This document shows, in pieces, positions 1 through 11,881 of a stretch of 64,000 bases of DNA. The notes below the pieces were generated by a model. The model saw only the letters and a program-made list of their open reading frames with translations. It was not told the origin of the DNA and did no database searches. This DNA comes from Pseudomonas lini (GTDB taxonomy: Bacteria > Pseudomonadota > Gammaproteobacteria > Pseudomonadales > Pseudomonadaceae): NCBI RefSeq assembly GCF_001042905.1, contig NZ_JYLB01000007.1, positions 1-64,000 of the forward strand, read 5' to 3'. A program made the translations under genes and the position numbers. Each line of letters opens with the position of its first letter. Within the stretch, counting starts at the first letter, position 1.

Positions 1-67
1 AGTGAAACGATGCATCGCCGATGGTAGTGTGGGGTTTCCCCATGTGAGAGTAGGTCATCGTCAAGAT
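1..67 (+). rRNA. rrf: 5S ribosomal RNA, 3' part only
   Basis: The first ~67 bases match the 3' half of a gamma-proteobacterial 5S rRNA, including the GCCGATGGTAGTGTGGGG and CCCCATGTGAGAGTAGG arms. The 5' half lies outside the window, so an rRNA operon must end here. The exact 3' end is estimated from the fold and may be off by a few bases. Confidence 0.93.
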
Positions 68-76
68 TAAATTCCG

Positions 77-116
77 AAACCCCTATCTGCGTATGCAGGT
101 AGGGGTTTTGTTTTGT
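77..116 (+). terminator. Rho-independent terminator of the rRNA operon
   Basis: A 14-bp stem (77-90 with 95-108, one G-T pair, GTAT loop) is followed by a T-rich run. It sits about 10 bases after the 5S rRNA end, as expected for the terminator of a ribosomal RNA operon. Confidence 0.9.
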
Positions 117-202
117 CCGCAGGAAAATCTCGCTTGTAGGGTTTCTATGCAACAGCCCGGGGCATGGCTAGAATGCGGGCCTCATTGTGAGGCGAGACTT
201 GC

Positions 203-1162
203 ATGCTGACGTTGTTAAAGCTTCTTAAGGATGGTCGATTCCATTCGGGCCAAGCCCTGGGTGCTGCCTTGGGCGTCAGTCGTAGCGCTGTATGGAAGCA
301 GCTTCAGCACTTGGAGGCTGAGCTCGGTTTATCCATTCATAAAGTGCGCGGTCGCGGCTATCAACTGGCTGCGCCGTTGACACTGCTTGATCCTGCGGAA
401 ATAAGCGCGCGGGCGCCTTCTTGTGAGTGGCCCATTCTAGTCTTCAATTCAATTGACTCTACCAACGCTGAAGCCTTGCGCGCTATCGAGCGTGGTCAGT
501 CTGCGCCATTTCTGGTGCTCGCTGAGCGGCAGACGGCTGGTCGTGGACGGCGTGGACGCAAATGGGTGAGCCCGTTCGCGGAAAACATCTATTACAGTCT
601 GGTACTGCGCATTGATGGTGGGATGCGGCAGCTGGAAGGCTTGAGTCTTGTTGTCGGGCTTGCCGTAATGCAAGCCTTGCGAGGGCTTGGCATTTCAGGT
701 GTGGGCTTGAAGTGGCCGAATGATGTTCTGGTGGGTCAGCAAAAGATTGCGGGAATACTGCTCGAATTAGTGGGGGATCCTGCTGATGTGTGTCACGTGG
801 TGATCGGTGTCGGAATAAATGTGAACATGCAGATGACCGATGAGGTTGATCAGCAATGGACGTCCATGCGTCTCGAGTCGGGTAAGGCTGTTGATCGCAA
901 TCATCTGGTTGCTGAGTTAGGGTTGATGCTTCAGACCTATTTAAATCGCCACCAGGCCGGCGGATTTCCGGCTATTCAGGCGGAGTGGGAGCAAAATCAT
1001 CTATGGCAGGGGCGGGCGGTGTCGTTGATTGCCGGTGTGAGTCAGATAGATGGAGAGGTGCTGGGTATCGATGTTCAAGGTGCCTTGCGCTTGAAGGTGA
1101 ATGGTGTGGAGAAGGTCTTTAGTGGTGGCGAGCTCAGCCTGAGGTTGCGTGATGATTCTTGA
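203..1162 (+). CDS. birA: Bifunctional biotin-protein ligase and biotin operon repressor BirA
   Basis: The 319-residue protein activates biotin with ATP and transfers it to the biotin carboxyl carrier protein. The long BirA form can also repress biotin genes. Residues ~1-60 form a winged helix (GVSRSAVWKQLQHLE). The catalytic domain shows GRGRRGRKWVSPF near residue 113 and KWPNDVLV near residue 173, and the C-terminal SH3-like domain is present. The length is that of full two-domain BirA, so a regulatory role is plausible. The stop overlaps the start of coaX, suggesting co-transcription and coupling. Confidence 0.96.
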   Translation: MLTLLKLLKDGRFHSGQALGAALGVSRSAVWKQLQHLEAELGLSIHKVRGRGYQLAAPLTLLDPAEISARAPSCEWPILVFNSIDSTNAEALRAIERGQSAPFLVLAERQTAGRGRRGRKWVSPFAENIYYSLVLRIDGGMRQLEGLSLVVGLAVMQALRGLGISGVGLKWPNDVLVGQQKIAGILLELVGDPADVCHVVIGVGINVNMQMTDEVDQQWTSMRLESGKAVDRNHLVAELGLMLQTYLNRHQAGGFPAIQAEWEQNHLWQGRAVSLIAGVSQIDGEVLGIDVQGALRLKVNGVEKVFSGGELSLRLRDDS

Positions 1163-1901
1163 GCTCGATTGCGGAAATAGTTTCATCAAGTGGCGTGTGC
1201 TCGGCGAGGATGTTCGGCGGGTGGTTGGCGAAGGGGTCGTTGATTCGGATCTCGCCTTGCTGGAGAGCTTGAAAGGGCTCAAGGGGCTCGCTCTCAAGCA
1301 TTGTCGCTTAGTCAGTGTCAGAACCGCCGAAGAAACCAGTGCATTGATTTCTCTGTTGGCCGAGGCTTTCGGCGTTTCTGTAGTGTGCGCGGCACCGGCT
1401 CGCGAGATGTCCGGGGTTCGAAATGGCTATGAGGAGTTCGAGCGGCTAGGGCTTGATCGCTGGCTTGCAATGCTCGGAGGCTTTCATCTGGCTGCGGGTG
1501 CTTGTCTGGTGCTCGACTTTGGTACGGCTGTTACCGCTGACTTTATTGCAGGGGATGGTGAGCATCTCGGAGGATTTATCTGTCCGGGGATGCCTTTGAT
1601 GCGCAACCAGCTGCGTACCCATACCCGTAGAATTCGCTATGGAGATCTTGCTGCCGAGCGCGCTTTGGAGAGTCTTGTTCCTGGGCGCACAACCGTCGAG
1701 GCGGTCGAGCGAGGTTGTTTGCTGATGTTGAGAGGATTTGTCCTGACTCAGCTAGAGTTGGCGCGCAGTTATTGGGGGGATGATTTCGCAGTCTTTCTGA
1801 CTGGCGGGGATGCTGATCTGGTCTCCGAGATTGTGCCCGAAGCCAGGGTGGTTCCAGACCTGGTATTTGTAGGTTTGGCGATGGCGTGTCCCTTGTCCTG
1901 A
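1152..1901 (+). CDS. coaX: Type III pantothenate kinase
   Basis: This enzyme phosphorylates pantothenate, the first step of coenzyme A synthesis. The N-terminal MILELDCGNSF is the phosphate-binding motif of the ASKHA fold in CoaX. DFGTAVTAD (residues ~120-128) and a glycine-rich FLTGGDAD segment also fit. The ATG at 1152 is chosen over the in-frame GTG at 1149 because the family begins at MILE. It overlaps the end of birA by 11 bases. Pseudomonads generally use this type in place of CoaA (family knowledge). Confidence 0.94.
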   Translation: MILELDCGNSFIKWRVLGEDVRRVVGEGVVDSDLALLESLKGLKGLALKHCRLVSVRTAEETSALISLLAEAFGVSVVCAAPAREMSGVRNGYEEFERLGLDRWLAMLGGFHLAAGACLVLDFGTAVTADFIAGDGEHLGGFICPGMPLMRNQLRTHTRRIRYGDLAAERALESLVPGRTTVEAVERGCLLMLRGFVLTQLELARSYWGDDFAVFLTGGDADLVSEIVPEARVVPDLVFVGLAMACPLS

Positions 1902-1908
1902 GGTTTTT

Positions 1909-2349
1909 ATGCGTTGGTTGTTTCTGCTGCTGCTTGTTCTTAATGTGTTCTATTACATCTGGCATCAACAAGAGGCTCCTCTGCGCGCAAAGGATGTAAC
2001 CCCTTTGAGTTTGTATCGGGGGGCGCAGCAGGACATTCGCTTGTTGAGTGAAACGACTGACGCGGCTCGTGATAAAGGAAAGCCTGCCCAGGCAGGCGAT
2101 GGATGCCTCTATCTTGGCGGTTTTGCTCGTCAGGAAGCGGCTCAGGCGGTCGAGCGGCGATTGAGTGGCATGGAAATCAAGTTCGAGACCTTGCTGAGGG
2201 CTCCCGCCGAGTCTGATGGTTACTGGGTGCGTGTGGCACCAGAAAGCCGGCGTTTGCTGGGTGATTCGCAGTTGCAAAACCTTTCTAAAGAATTCAATGA
2301 GTTAAAACATAAAATAATGCCGTGCGAAGGGGTTGCACCCGTCGAATAG
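1909..2349 (+). CDS. Membrane-anchored SPOR domain protein
   Basis: A 146-residue protein with one N-terminal transmembrane segment (about residues 3-16) and then a periplasmic part. Residues ~63-140 resemble a SPOR domain (CLYLGGFARQEAAQAVERRL, then GYWVRVAPE). SPOR domains bind septal peptidoglycan lacking stem peptides, so a cell-wall or division-site role is likely but not shown. It starts 7 bases after coaX, so birA-coaX-SPOR looks like one operon. No gene name is assigned. Confidence 0.85.
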   Translation: MRWLFLLLLVLNVFYYIWHQQEAPLRAKDVTPLSLYRGAQQDIRLLSETTDAARDKGKPAQAGDGCLYLGGFARQEAAQAVERRLSGMEIKFETLLRAPAESDGYWVRVAPESRRLLGDSQLQNLSKEFNELKHKIMPCEGVAPVE

Positions 2350-2361
2350 TTTGCATAGAAT
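2333..2361 (+). promoter_or_regulatory. Predicted sigma70 promoter inside the 3' end of the SPOR gene
   Basis: TTGCAC at 2333-2338 and TAGAAT at 2356-2361 are separated by 17 bases. Transcription would begin near 2368, about 125 bases before tRNA-Tyr. The leader that follows is GC-rich and can fold. Confidence 0.6.
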
Positions 2362-2450
2362 GGCGCCCGCTTCGCAGTGAAGACCTTTAACGGTCAGCAG
2401 TGTGAAGCGAGGTCAACGCAGCTAACCTCAGGTTTTTAATGAGAAAATGC

Positions 2451-2478
2451 TTGACAGAAGGCTGGCATGATATAGAAT
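2451..2478 (+). promoter_or_regulatory. Sigma70 promoter of the tRNA-tufB operon
   Basis: A perfect -35 box TTGACA (2451-2456) is followed after 16 bases by TAGAAT (2473-2478). The predicted start falls just before tRNA-Tyr at 2492. It should drive tRNA-Tyr, Gly, Thr and tufB. Confidence 0.85.
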
Positions 2479-2491
2479 GCCGGCTCGCTTA

Positions 2492-2576
<85 letters not shown>

Positions 2577-2600
2577 TTTTTAGCGAGAGCTGCAAGCTCC

Positions 2601-2674
<74 letters not shown>

Positions 2675-2700
2675 AGTTTGCAGGTCCTGCAAAGTGTTAC

Positions 2701-2776
2701 GCTCTTGTAGCTCAGTTGGTAGAGCACACCCTTGGTAAGGGTGAGGTCAGCGGTTCAAATCCGCTCAAGAGCTCCA
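2701..2776 (+). tRNA. tRNA-Thr (anticodon GGT)
   Basis: A 76-base tRNA. GCTCTTG pairs with CAAGAGC, the anticodon loop is TTGGTAA, the T-loop is GGTTCAAATCC, and CCA is encoded. It is the last tRNA before tufB. Confidence 0.97.
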
Positions 2777-2860
2777 TATAACAAGGCAGATATGAAAATA
2801 TCTGCCTTTGTTTTAATGGCTGATAGTACTTGCTTAATTCTTCTGCTAGGGGTGATTTCG

Positions 2861-4054
2861 ATGGCTAAGGAAAAGTTCGAACGTAACAAGCCGCACGTCA
2901 ACGTTGGAACCATCGGTCACGTAGACCATGGCAAGACGACTCTGACCGCCGCTTTGACCCGTGTCTGCTCCGAAGTGTTCGGTTCGGCAAAGGTTGACTT
3001 CGACAAGATCGATAGCGCCCCAGAAGAAAAAGCTCGTGGTATCACCATTAACACTGCTCACGTTGAGTACGATTCGGCTGTGCGTCACTACGCACACGTT
3101 GACTGTCCAGGTCACGCCGACTACGTAAAAAACATGATTACCGGTGCTGCGCAGATGGATGGTGCGATTCTGGTTTGCTCGGCCGCTGATGGTCCGATGC
3201 CGCAAACCCGTGAGCACATCCTGTTGTCCCGTCAGGTTGGCGTTCCGTACATTGTTGTCTTCCTGAACAAGGCTGACATGGTTGACGACGCTGAGTTGCT
3301 GGAACTGGTTGAGATGGAAGTGCGTGATCTGCTGAGCACTTACGATTTCCCAGGTGATGACACGCCGATCATCATTGGTTCGGCGCTGATGGCGCTGAAT
3401 GGTCAAGACGACAACGAGATGGGTACTACCGCCGTCAAGAAGTTGGTTGAGACTCTGGATAGCTATATTCCGCAGCCTGAGCGTGCTATCGATAAGCCGT
3501 TCCTGATGCCGATCGAGGATGTGTTCTCGATCTCTGGTCGCGGTACTGTTGTGACTGGTCGTGTTGAGCGTGGCATTGTCCGCATTCAGGAAGAAGTCGA
3601 GATTGTTGGTCTTCGTGACACTGTCAAAACTACTTGCACTGGTGTTGAAATGTTCCGCAAGCTGCTCGACGAAGGTCGTGCAGGTGAGAACTGCGGCGTT
3701 CTGCTGCGTGGTACCAAGCGTGATGATGTTGAGCGTGGCCAGGTTCTGGTCAAGCCTGGCACTGTCAAGCCGCATACCAAGTTCACTGCTGAGGTTTACG
3801 TTCTGAGCAAGGAAGAGGGTGGTCGTCATACGCCATTCTTCAAGGGTTACCGTCCACAGTTCTACTTCCGTACAACTGACGTGACTGGTAACTGCGAGCT
3901 GCCAGAAGGGGTTGAAATGGTGATGCCAGGTGACAACGTTCAAATGACCGTTACCCTGATCAAAACCATCGCGATGGAAGATGGTCTGCGTTTCGCTATC
4001 CGTGAGGGCGGTCGTACCGTCGGCGCTGGTGTCGTAGCAAAAGTCATCGAGTAA
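2861..4054 (+). CDS. tufB: Elongation factor Tu, copy in the tRNA operon
   Basis: A 397-residue GTPase that delivers aminoacyl-tRNA to the ribosome. The P-loop GHVDHGKT (residues ~19-26), switch region RGITINTAHVEY, DCPGHADY and NKAD are all present, followed by beta-barrel domains 2 and 3. The ATG at 2861 is chosen because MAKEKFER is the family start and AGGGGTG precedes it. An upstream in-frame extension only reads through tRNA-Thr. It differs from the second copy at 19426 in 26 residues, none of them between residues 75 and 192. Confidence 0.98.
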   Translation: MAKEKFERNKPHVNVGTIGHVDHGKTTLTAALTRVCSEVFGSAKVDFDKIDSAPEEKARGITINTAHVEYDSAVRHYAHVDCPGHADYVKNMITGAAQMDGAILVCSAADGPMPQTREHILLSRQVGVPYIVVFLNKADMVDDAELLELVEMEVRDLLSTYDFPGDDTPIIIGSALMALNGQDDNEMGTTAVKKLVETLDSYIPQPERAIDKPFLMPIEDVFSISGRGTVVTGRVERGIVRIQEEVEIVGLRDTVKTTCTGVEMFRKLLDEGRAGENCGVLLRGTKRDDVERGQVLVKPGTVKPHTKFTAEVYVLSKEEGGRHTPFFKGYRPQFYFRTTDVTGNCELPEGVEMVMPGDNVQMTVTLIKTIAMEDGLRFAIREGGRTVGAGVVAKVIE

Positions 4055-4107
4055 GTTGTTGTAATGTCTTTTTCGGGCCGGCATAATGGTCGGCCTGATT
4101 TTGTTTT

Positions 4108-4183
4108 AGGTCAGTAGCTCAATTGGCAGAGCGACGGTCTCCAAAACCGTAGGTTGGGGGTTCGATTCCCTCCTGACCTGCCA
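4108..4183 (+). tRNA. tRNA-Trp (anticodon CCA)
   Basis: A 76-base tRNA. AGGTCAG pairs with CTGACCT, the anticodon loop is CTCCAAA, and CCA is encoded at 4181-4183. It lies between tufB and secE, its usual place in Pseudomonas. Confidence 0.97.
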
Positions 4184-4228
4184 GATTCACTTGGTGTGTC
4201 TGGCTTTCTTTTCACAGGATCTTCATAG

Positions 4229-4597
4229 ATGACTCCTAAAGCTGAAGCTCAAGGCTCTCGCTTCGATCTGCTCAAGTGGCTAGTAGTAGTCGCTTTGGTG
4301 GTTGTTGGCGTTGTTGGCAATCAGTATTACTCTGCTTCGCCGATCCTGTACCGCGTACTTGCTTTGCTTGTCATTGCTGCTGTAGCTGCCTTTGTAGGCC
4401 TGCAGACAGTCAAGGGCAAGTCTTTCTTTGTACTGGTTAAGGAAGCTCGCACCGAGATTCGTAAAGTCGTATGGCCAACTCGCCAAGAAACCACGCAGAC
4501 CACGCTGATTGTTGTGGCTGTTGTTCTGGTTATGGCGTTGCTGTTGTGGGGGCTTGATTCCCTGCTCGGCTGGCTTGTTTCCTTGATTGTCGGCTAA
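4229..4597 (+). CDS. secE: Preprotein translocase subunit SecE
   Basis: A 122-residue inner-membrane protein that clamps SecY in the Sec channel. Three hydrophobic segments are visible (about residues 14-33, 38-60 and 88-120), the three-TM form of gamma-proteobacteria. The conserved cytoplasmic motif EIRKVVWPTRQET lies before the last segment. NusG follows after 9 bases, the near-universal secE-nusG pair. Confidence 0.97.
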   Translation: MTPKAEAQGSRFDLLKWLVVVALVVVGVVGNQYYSASPILYRVLALLVIAAVAAFVGLQTVKGKSFFVLVKEARTEIRKVVWPTRQETTQTTLIVVAVVLVMALLLWGLDSLLGWLVSLIVG

Positions 4598-4606
4598 GGG
4601 TGTCCC

Positions 4607-5140
4607 GTGGCTAAGCGTTGGTACGTTGTGCATGCTTACTCCGGTTACGAGAAGCATGTCATGCGCTCGTTGGTAGAGCGCGTAAAGCTGGCTGGCATGG
4701 AAGATGGCTTTGGCGAAATTCTGGTTCCCACTGAAGAAGTGGTTGAAATGCGTAATGGCCAGAAACGCAAAAGCGAGCGCAAGTTCTTCCCAGGTTATGT
4801 GCTGGTCCAGATGGACATGAACGAGGGTACTTGGCACTTGGTCAAGGATACTCCTCGGGTGATGGGTTTCATCGGCGGTACTGCTGATAAGCCTGCGCCG
4901 ATCACTGATAAAGAGGCAGAAGCGATTCTGCGTCGCGTTGCTGATGGTAGCGACAAGCCGAAGCCGAAGACGTTGTTCGAGCCAGGCGAGTCGGTGCGTG
5001 TCAATGATGGACCGTTTGCTGATTTTACTGGCACGGTTGAAGAAGTTAACTACGAGAAGAGCCGGATCCAAGTGGCAGTGCTCATTTTCGGTCGCTCTAC
5101 TCCGGTAGAGCTAGAGTTCAGCCAGGTCGAAAAGGTCTAG
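4607..5140 (+). CDS. nusG: Transcription elongation and antitermination factor NusG
   Basis: A 177-residue protein that binds RNA polymerase, reduces pausing and links to Rho or ribosomal S10. The N-terminal NGN domain starts with KRWYVVHAYSGYEK. The C-terminal KOW domain covers about residues 125-177 (ESVRVNDGPFADFTGTVEEV). The start codon is GTG at 4607, fixed by the family N-terminus and the short gap to secE. Confidence 0.98.
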   Translation: MAKRWYVVHAYSGYEKHVMRSLVERVKLAGMEDGFGEILVPTEEVVEMRNGQKRKSERKFFPGYVLVQMDMNEGTWHLVKDTPRVMGFIGGTADKPAPITDKEAEAILRRVADGSDKPKPKTLFEPGESVRVNDGPFADFTGTVEEVNYEKSRIQVAVLIFGRSTPVELEFSQVEKV

Positions 5141-5156
5141 CTGAGCAAGCATCCCA

Positions 5157-5184
5157 ACCCCGCAGCCCCAGGCTGTGGGGTTTT
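5157..5184 (+). terminator. Terminator or attenuator between nusG and rplK
   Basis: An 11-bp stem (5157-5167 with 5171-5181, one G-T pair, CCA loop) is followed by TTTT. It would end or partly end secE-nusG transcripts before the L11 operon. I found no convincing promoter between it and rplK, so read-through may be needed. Confidence 0.8.
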
Positions 5185-5257
5185 GTCGTCACTGGGATAA
5201 ACGCGCAAGTAACCGGGGAGCCTTTCGAGGCGTTCGAACCCGTAATTGGAGTGCCTC

Positions 5258-5689
5258 ATGGCCAAGAAGATTACCGCTTACATCAAGCTGCAAGTGAAGG
5301 CCGCTCAGGCTAACCCAAGCCCACCTGTTGGTCCTGCTCTGGGTCAGCACGGCGTGAACATCATGGAATTCTGCAAGGCTTTCAACGCCCGTACTCAGGG
5401 TATTGAGCCAGGCCTGCCGACTCCAGTGATCATCACTGTCTACAGCGACCGTAGCTTCACTTTCGAAACAAAATCCACACCTGCTTCGGTTCTGCTGAAG
5501 AAGGCTGCTGGTCTGACTAGCGGTTCCGCTCGTCCGAACACCGTTAAGGTTGGCACCGTGACCCGTGCTCAGCTGGAAGAAATCGCGAAAACCAAAAACG
5601 CGGATCTGACTGCAGCTGATATGGAAGCAGCCGTGCGTACTATCGCCGGTTCTGCTCGTAGCATGGGCCTTAACGTGGAGGGTGTGTAA
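5258..5689 (+). CDS. rplK: Ribosomal protein uL11
   Basis: A 143-residue protein of the GTPase-associated centre of the large subunit that binds 23S rRNA helices 43/44. The N-terminal domain contains PPVGPALGQHGVNIMEFCKAFN and the C-terminal rRNA-binding domain ends NVEGV. The ATG at 5258 gives the family start MAKKITAYIKLQV; an upstream in-frame codon would add four non-family residues. It overlaps rplA by one base (TAATG). Confidence 0.98.
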   Translation: MAKKITAYIKLQVKAAQANPSPPVGPALGQHGVNIMEFCKAFNARTQGIEPGLPTPVIITVYSDRSFTFETKSTPASVLLKKAAGLTSGSARPNTVKVGTVTRAQLEEIAKTKNADLTAADMEAAVRTIAGSARSMGLNVEGV

Positions 5690-6384
5690 TGGCTAAGTTG
5701 ACCAAGCGTCAAAAGGCTATCGCCGGCAAAATCGAAGCAGGCAAGTCCTACAACTTTGTAGACGCTGCTGCTCTGCTGGCTGAGCTGTCGACTGTCAAGT
5801 TCAGCGAGTCGTTCGACGTTGCTGTGAACCTGGGTGTTGATCCGCGTAAATCCGACCAGGTCGTTCGTAGCGCTACCGTGCTGCCGCACGGCACTGGCAA
5901 GACTGTTCGCGTTGCTGTGTTCACCCAGGGTCCAGCTGCCGAGGCTGCTCTGGCTGCCGGCGCTGACCGTGTAGGTATGGACGACCTGGCTGCCGAAATG
6001 AAAGGCGGCGACCTGAACTATGACGTAGTTATCGCATCCCCGGATGCCATGCGCGTTGTTGGTCAGTTGGGTCAGATTCTGGGCCCACGCGGCCTGATGC
6101 CTAACCCTAAAGTCGGCACTGTAACTCCAGACGTAGCTACCGCGGTTAAAAACGCCAAAGCTGGTCAGGTTCGTTATCGCACCGACAAAAACGGCATCAT
6201 CCACACCTCCGTTGGCAAAGTCGGCTTCGATGCCGTCAAGCTGAAGGAAAACGTTGAAGCCCTGATCGCTGATCTGAAGCGTATCAAGCCAGCTTCCTCG
6301 AAAGGTATTTACGTCAAGCGCGTTACCCTGAGCACCACCATGGGTCCAGGTCTGGTCATCGACCAAGGCTCGCTCGACGCGTAA
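5689..6384 (+). CDS. rplA: Ribosomal protein uL1
   Basis: A 231-residue protein of the L1 stalk that moves deacylated tRNA out of the E site. In E. coli it also represses its own L11-L1 mRNA. The two-domain pattern with GPRGLMPNPKVGTVT (about residues 129-143) is clear. Its start overlaps the rplK stop by one base, so the two are translationally coupled. Confidence 0.98.
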   Translation: MAKLTKRQKAIAGKIEAGKSYNFVDAAALLAELSTVKFSESFDVAVNLGVDPRKSDQVVRSATVLPHGTGKTVRVAVFTQGPAAEAALAAGADRVGMDDLAAEMKGGDLNYDVVIASPDAMRVVGQLGQILGPRGLMPNPKVGTVTPDVATAVKNAKAGQVRYRTDKNGIIHTSVGKVGFDAVKLKENVEALIADLKRIKPASSKGIYVKRVTLSTTMGPGLVIDQGSLDA

Positions 6385-6394
6385 GACACAGGTT

Positions 6395-6575
6395 GGTGCA
6401 AGCGATTGCGCCAATTGAAAGATTGGGGTCCCTGCCTGGCGGGGGCTATCCAAGACCGTAGGCGGCGCAAGTCTTAAACCACAAGCCTACGCAGATGGTG
6501 CTCCCGGTTCCTTACCGAATCAGACACCAAAACGACATCCGGCTTCGGTTGGATGAAACGGTAACAAGCAGGAGT
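6395..6575 (+). promoter_or_regulatory. L10 leader, autoregulatory 5' region of rplJL
   Basis: The 198-base gap before rplJ is structured. One clear stem pairs 6457-6463 (CGTAGGC) with 6485-6491 (GCCTACG), and more GC-rich arms lie on both sides. Position and structure fit the L10-leader class, where the L10-L7/L12 complex binds and represses translation. The exact borders are estimated, and no convincing promoter was found in this gap. Confidence 0.7.
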
Positions 6576-6582
6576 TAAACCC

Positions 6583-7083
6583 GTGGCAATTAAACTCGAA
6601 GACAAGAAGGCCATCGTCGCTGAAGTCAACGAGGCTGCCAAAGTCGCTCTGTCCGCTGTCGTGGTTGATGCCCGTGGCGTAACAGTAGGCGCAATGACCG
6701 GACTCCGTAAAGAGGCTCGTGAAGCTGGCGTTTACGTACGTGTTGTACGTAACACCCTGCTCAAGCGCGCTGTTGCTGACACTGAATACAGTGTTCTCAA
6801 CGACGTGTTCACCGGCCCGACCCTGATTGCATTCTCGAACGAACATCCGGGCGCTGCTGCCCGTATCTTCAAAGAGTTTGCCAAGGGTCAGGACAAGTTC
6901 GAGATCAAGGCAGCTGCGTTCGAGGGCAAGTTCCTCGCAGCTAATCAGATCGACGTACTGGCAACTCTGCCGACCCGTGACGAAGCAATTTCCCAGCTGA
7001 TGAGCGTGATTCAAGGCGCTACCAGCAAATTGGCTCGTACTCTGGCGGCAATTCGCGACCAGAAAGAAGCTGCTGCAGCCTAA
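6583..7083 (+). CDS. rplJ: Ribosomal protein uL10
   Basis: A 166-residue protein that forms the base of the L7/L12 stalk and, with L7/L12, represses its own mRNA. Residues ~1-130 bind 23S rRNA and the C-terminal helix recruits L7/L12 dimers. The start is GTG at 6583, preceded by CAGGAG at 6569-6574. The next gene is rplL, its partner. Confidence 0.97.
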   Translation: MAIKLEDKKAIVAEVNEAAKVALSAVVVDARGVTVGAMTGLRKEAREAGVYVRVVRNTLLKRAVADTEYSVLNDVFTGPTLIAFSNEHPGAAARIFKEFAKGQDKFEIKAAAFEGKFLAANQIDVLATLPTRDEAISQLMSVIQGATSKLARTLAAIRDQKEAAAA

Positions 7084-7157
7084 GGCTCGTCAACTTCTCG
7101 CGTTTTTTGTTTATTTCGATGGTCGCGTAGGCCGTCCCCCAATTCAGGAATTGAGTC

Positions 7158-7523
7158 ATGTCTCTGACTAACGAACAAATCATCGAAGCAATCGGCCAGA
7201 AATCCGTAGTGGAAATCGTTGAGCTGATCAAATCGATGGAAGAAACCTTCGGTGTTACCGCTGCTGCTGCATCGGCTGGTCCAGCTGCTGCTGCCGCTGT
7301 TGTTGAAGAACAAACTGAATTCAACGTCATGCTGACCGAAGCTGGCGAGAAGAAAGTTAACGTGATCAAGGCAGTACGTGAACTGACCGGTCTGGGCCTG
7401 AAAGAAGCCAAGGCTGTAGTTGACGGCGCTCCTGGCATCGTTCTGGAAGCTGTTTCGAAAGACGCAGCTGACAAAGCAAAAGCCACTCTGGAAGAAGCAG
7501 GCGCTAAAGTCGAGCTGAAGTAA
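7158..7523 (+). CDS. rplL: Ribosomal protein bL12 (L7/L12)
   Basis: A 121-residue stalk protein, present in several copies per ribosome, that recruits EF-Tu and EF-G. The N-terminal dimerization helix, an Ala-rich hinge (residues ~34-50) and the factor-binding C-terminal domain (EKKVNVIKAVRELTGLGLKEAK) are all visible. It lies 74 bases after rplJ and upstream of the rpoB attenuator. Confidence 0.98.
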   Translation: MSLTNEQIIEAIGQKSVVEIVELIKSMEETFGVTAAAASAGPAAAAAVVEEQTEFNVMLTEAGEKKVNVIKAVRELTGLGLKEAKAVVDGAPGIVLEAVSKDAADKAKATLEEAGAKVELK

Positions 7524-7569
7524 GCATCGACTTTGCACCTCCAGCCCGAGCGTTAAGCGAAAGGCTGAT

Positions 7570-7598
7570 GGCTGGTGGCTCTTGCCACCGGCCTTTTT
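7570..7598 (+). terminator. Attenuator between rplL and rpoB
   Basis: A 10-bp stem (7570-7579 with 7584-7593) is followed by TTTTT. By analogy with the E. coli rplL-rpoB attenuator it should let only part of the transcription continue into rpoBC, lowering polymerase relative to stalk protein. More hairpins follow before rpoB. Confidence 0.8.
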
Positions 7599-7743
7599 CC
7601 GTTATTGGCAGCCGACTGGGTCGGTGCTGGTAACGAGCTGTAACCACCCGATGCGGTGGCGCAAACCATGGGGTTTGCACGATTTTCTGGCTGCTCCCGT
7701 CGGGAGGGGCCAAACAAGCAGGTGACCAAGCTGGGGAACGCTG

Positions 7744-11817
<4,074 letters not shown>

Positions 11818-11881
11818 CACGTGACGCGAATCGAGAGCGGGGCAGGATTGCCCGCTCTCTGCTCCGCCAGGAGGAAAGGCC

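Noticed and set aside
134..174. Possible birA promoter with TTGTAG and TAGAAT
   Set aside because: TAGAAT at 169-174 is good, but TTGTAG is about 29 bases upstream and nothing at the correct spacing resembles a -35 box.
5183..5211. Possible rplK promoter using TTGTCG after the nusG terminator
   Set aside because: The sequence 17 bases downstream is CAAGTA, which is not a usable -10 box. Read-through of the weak terminator is simpler.
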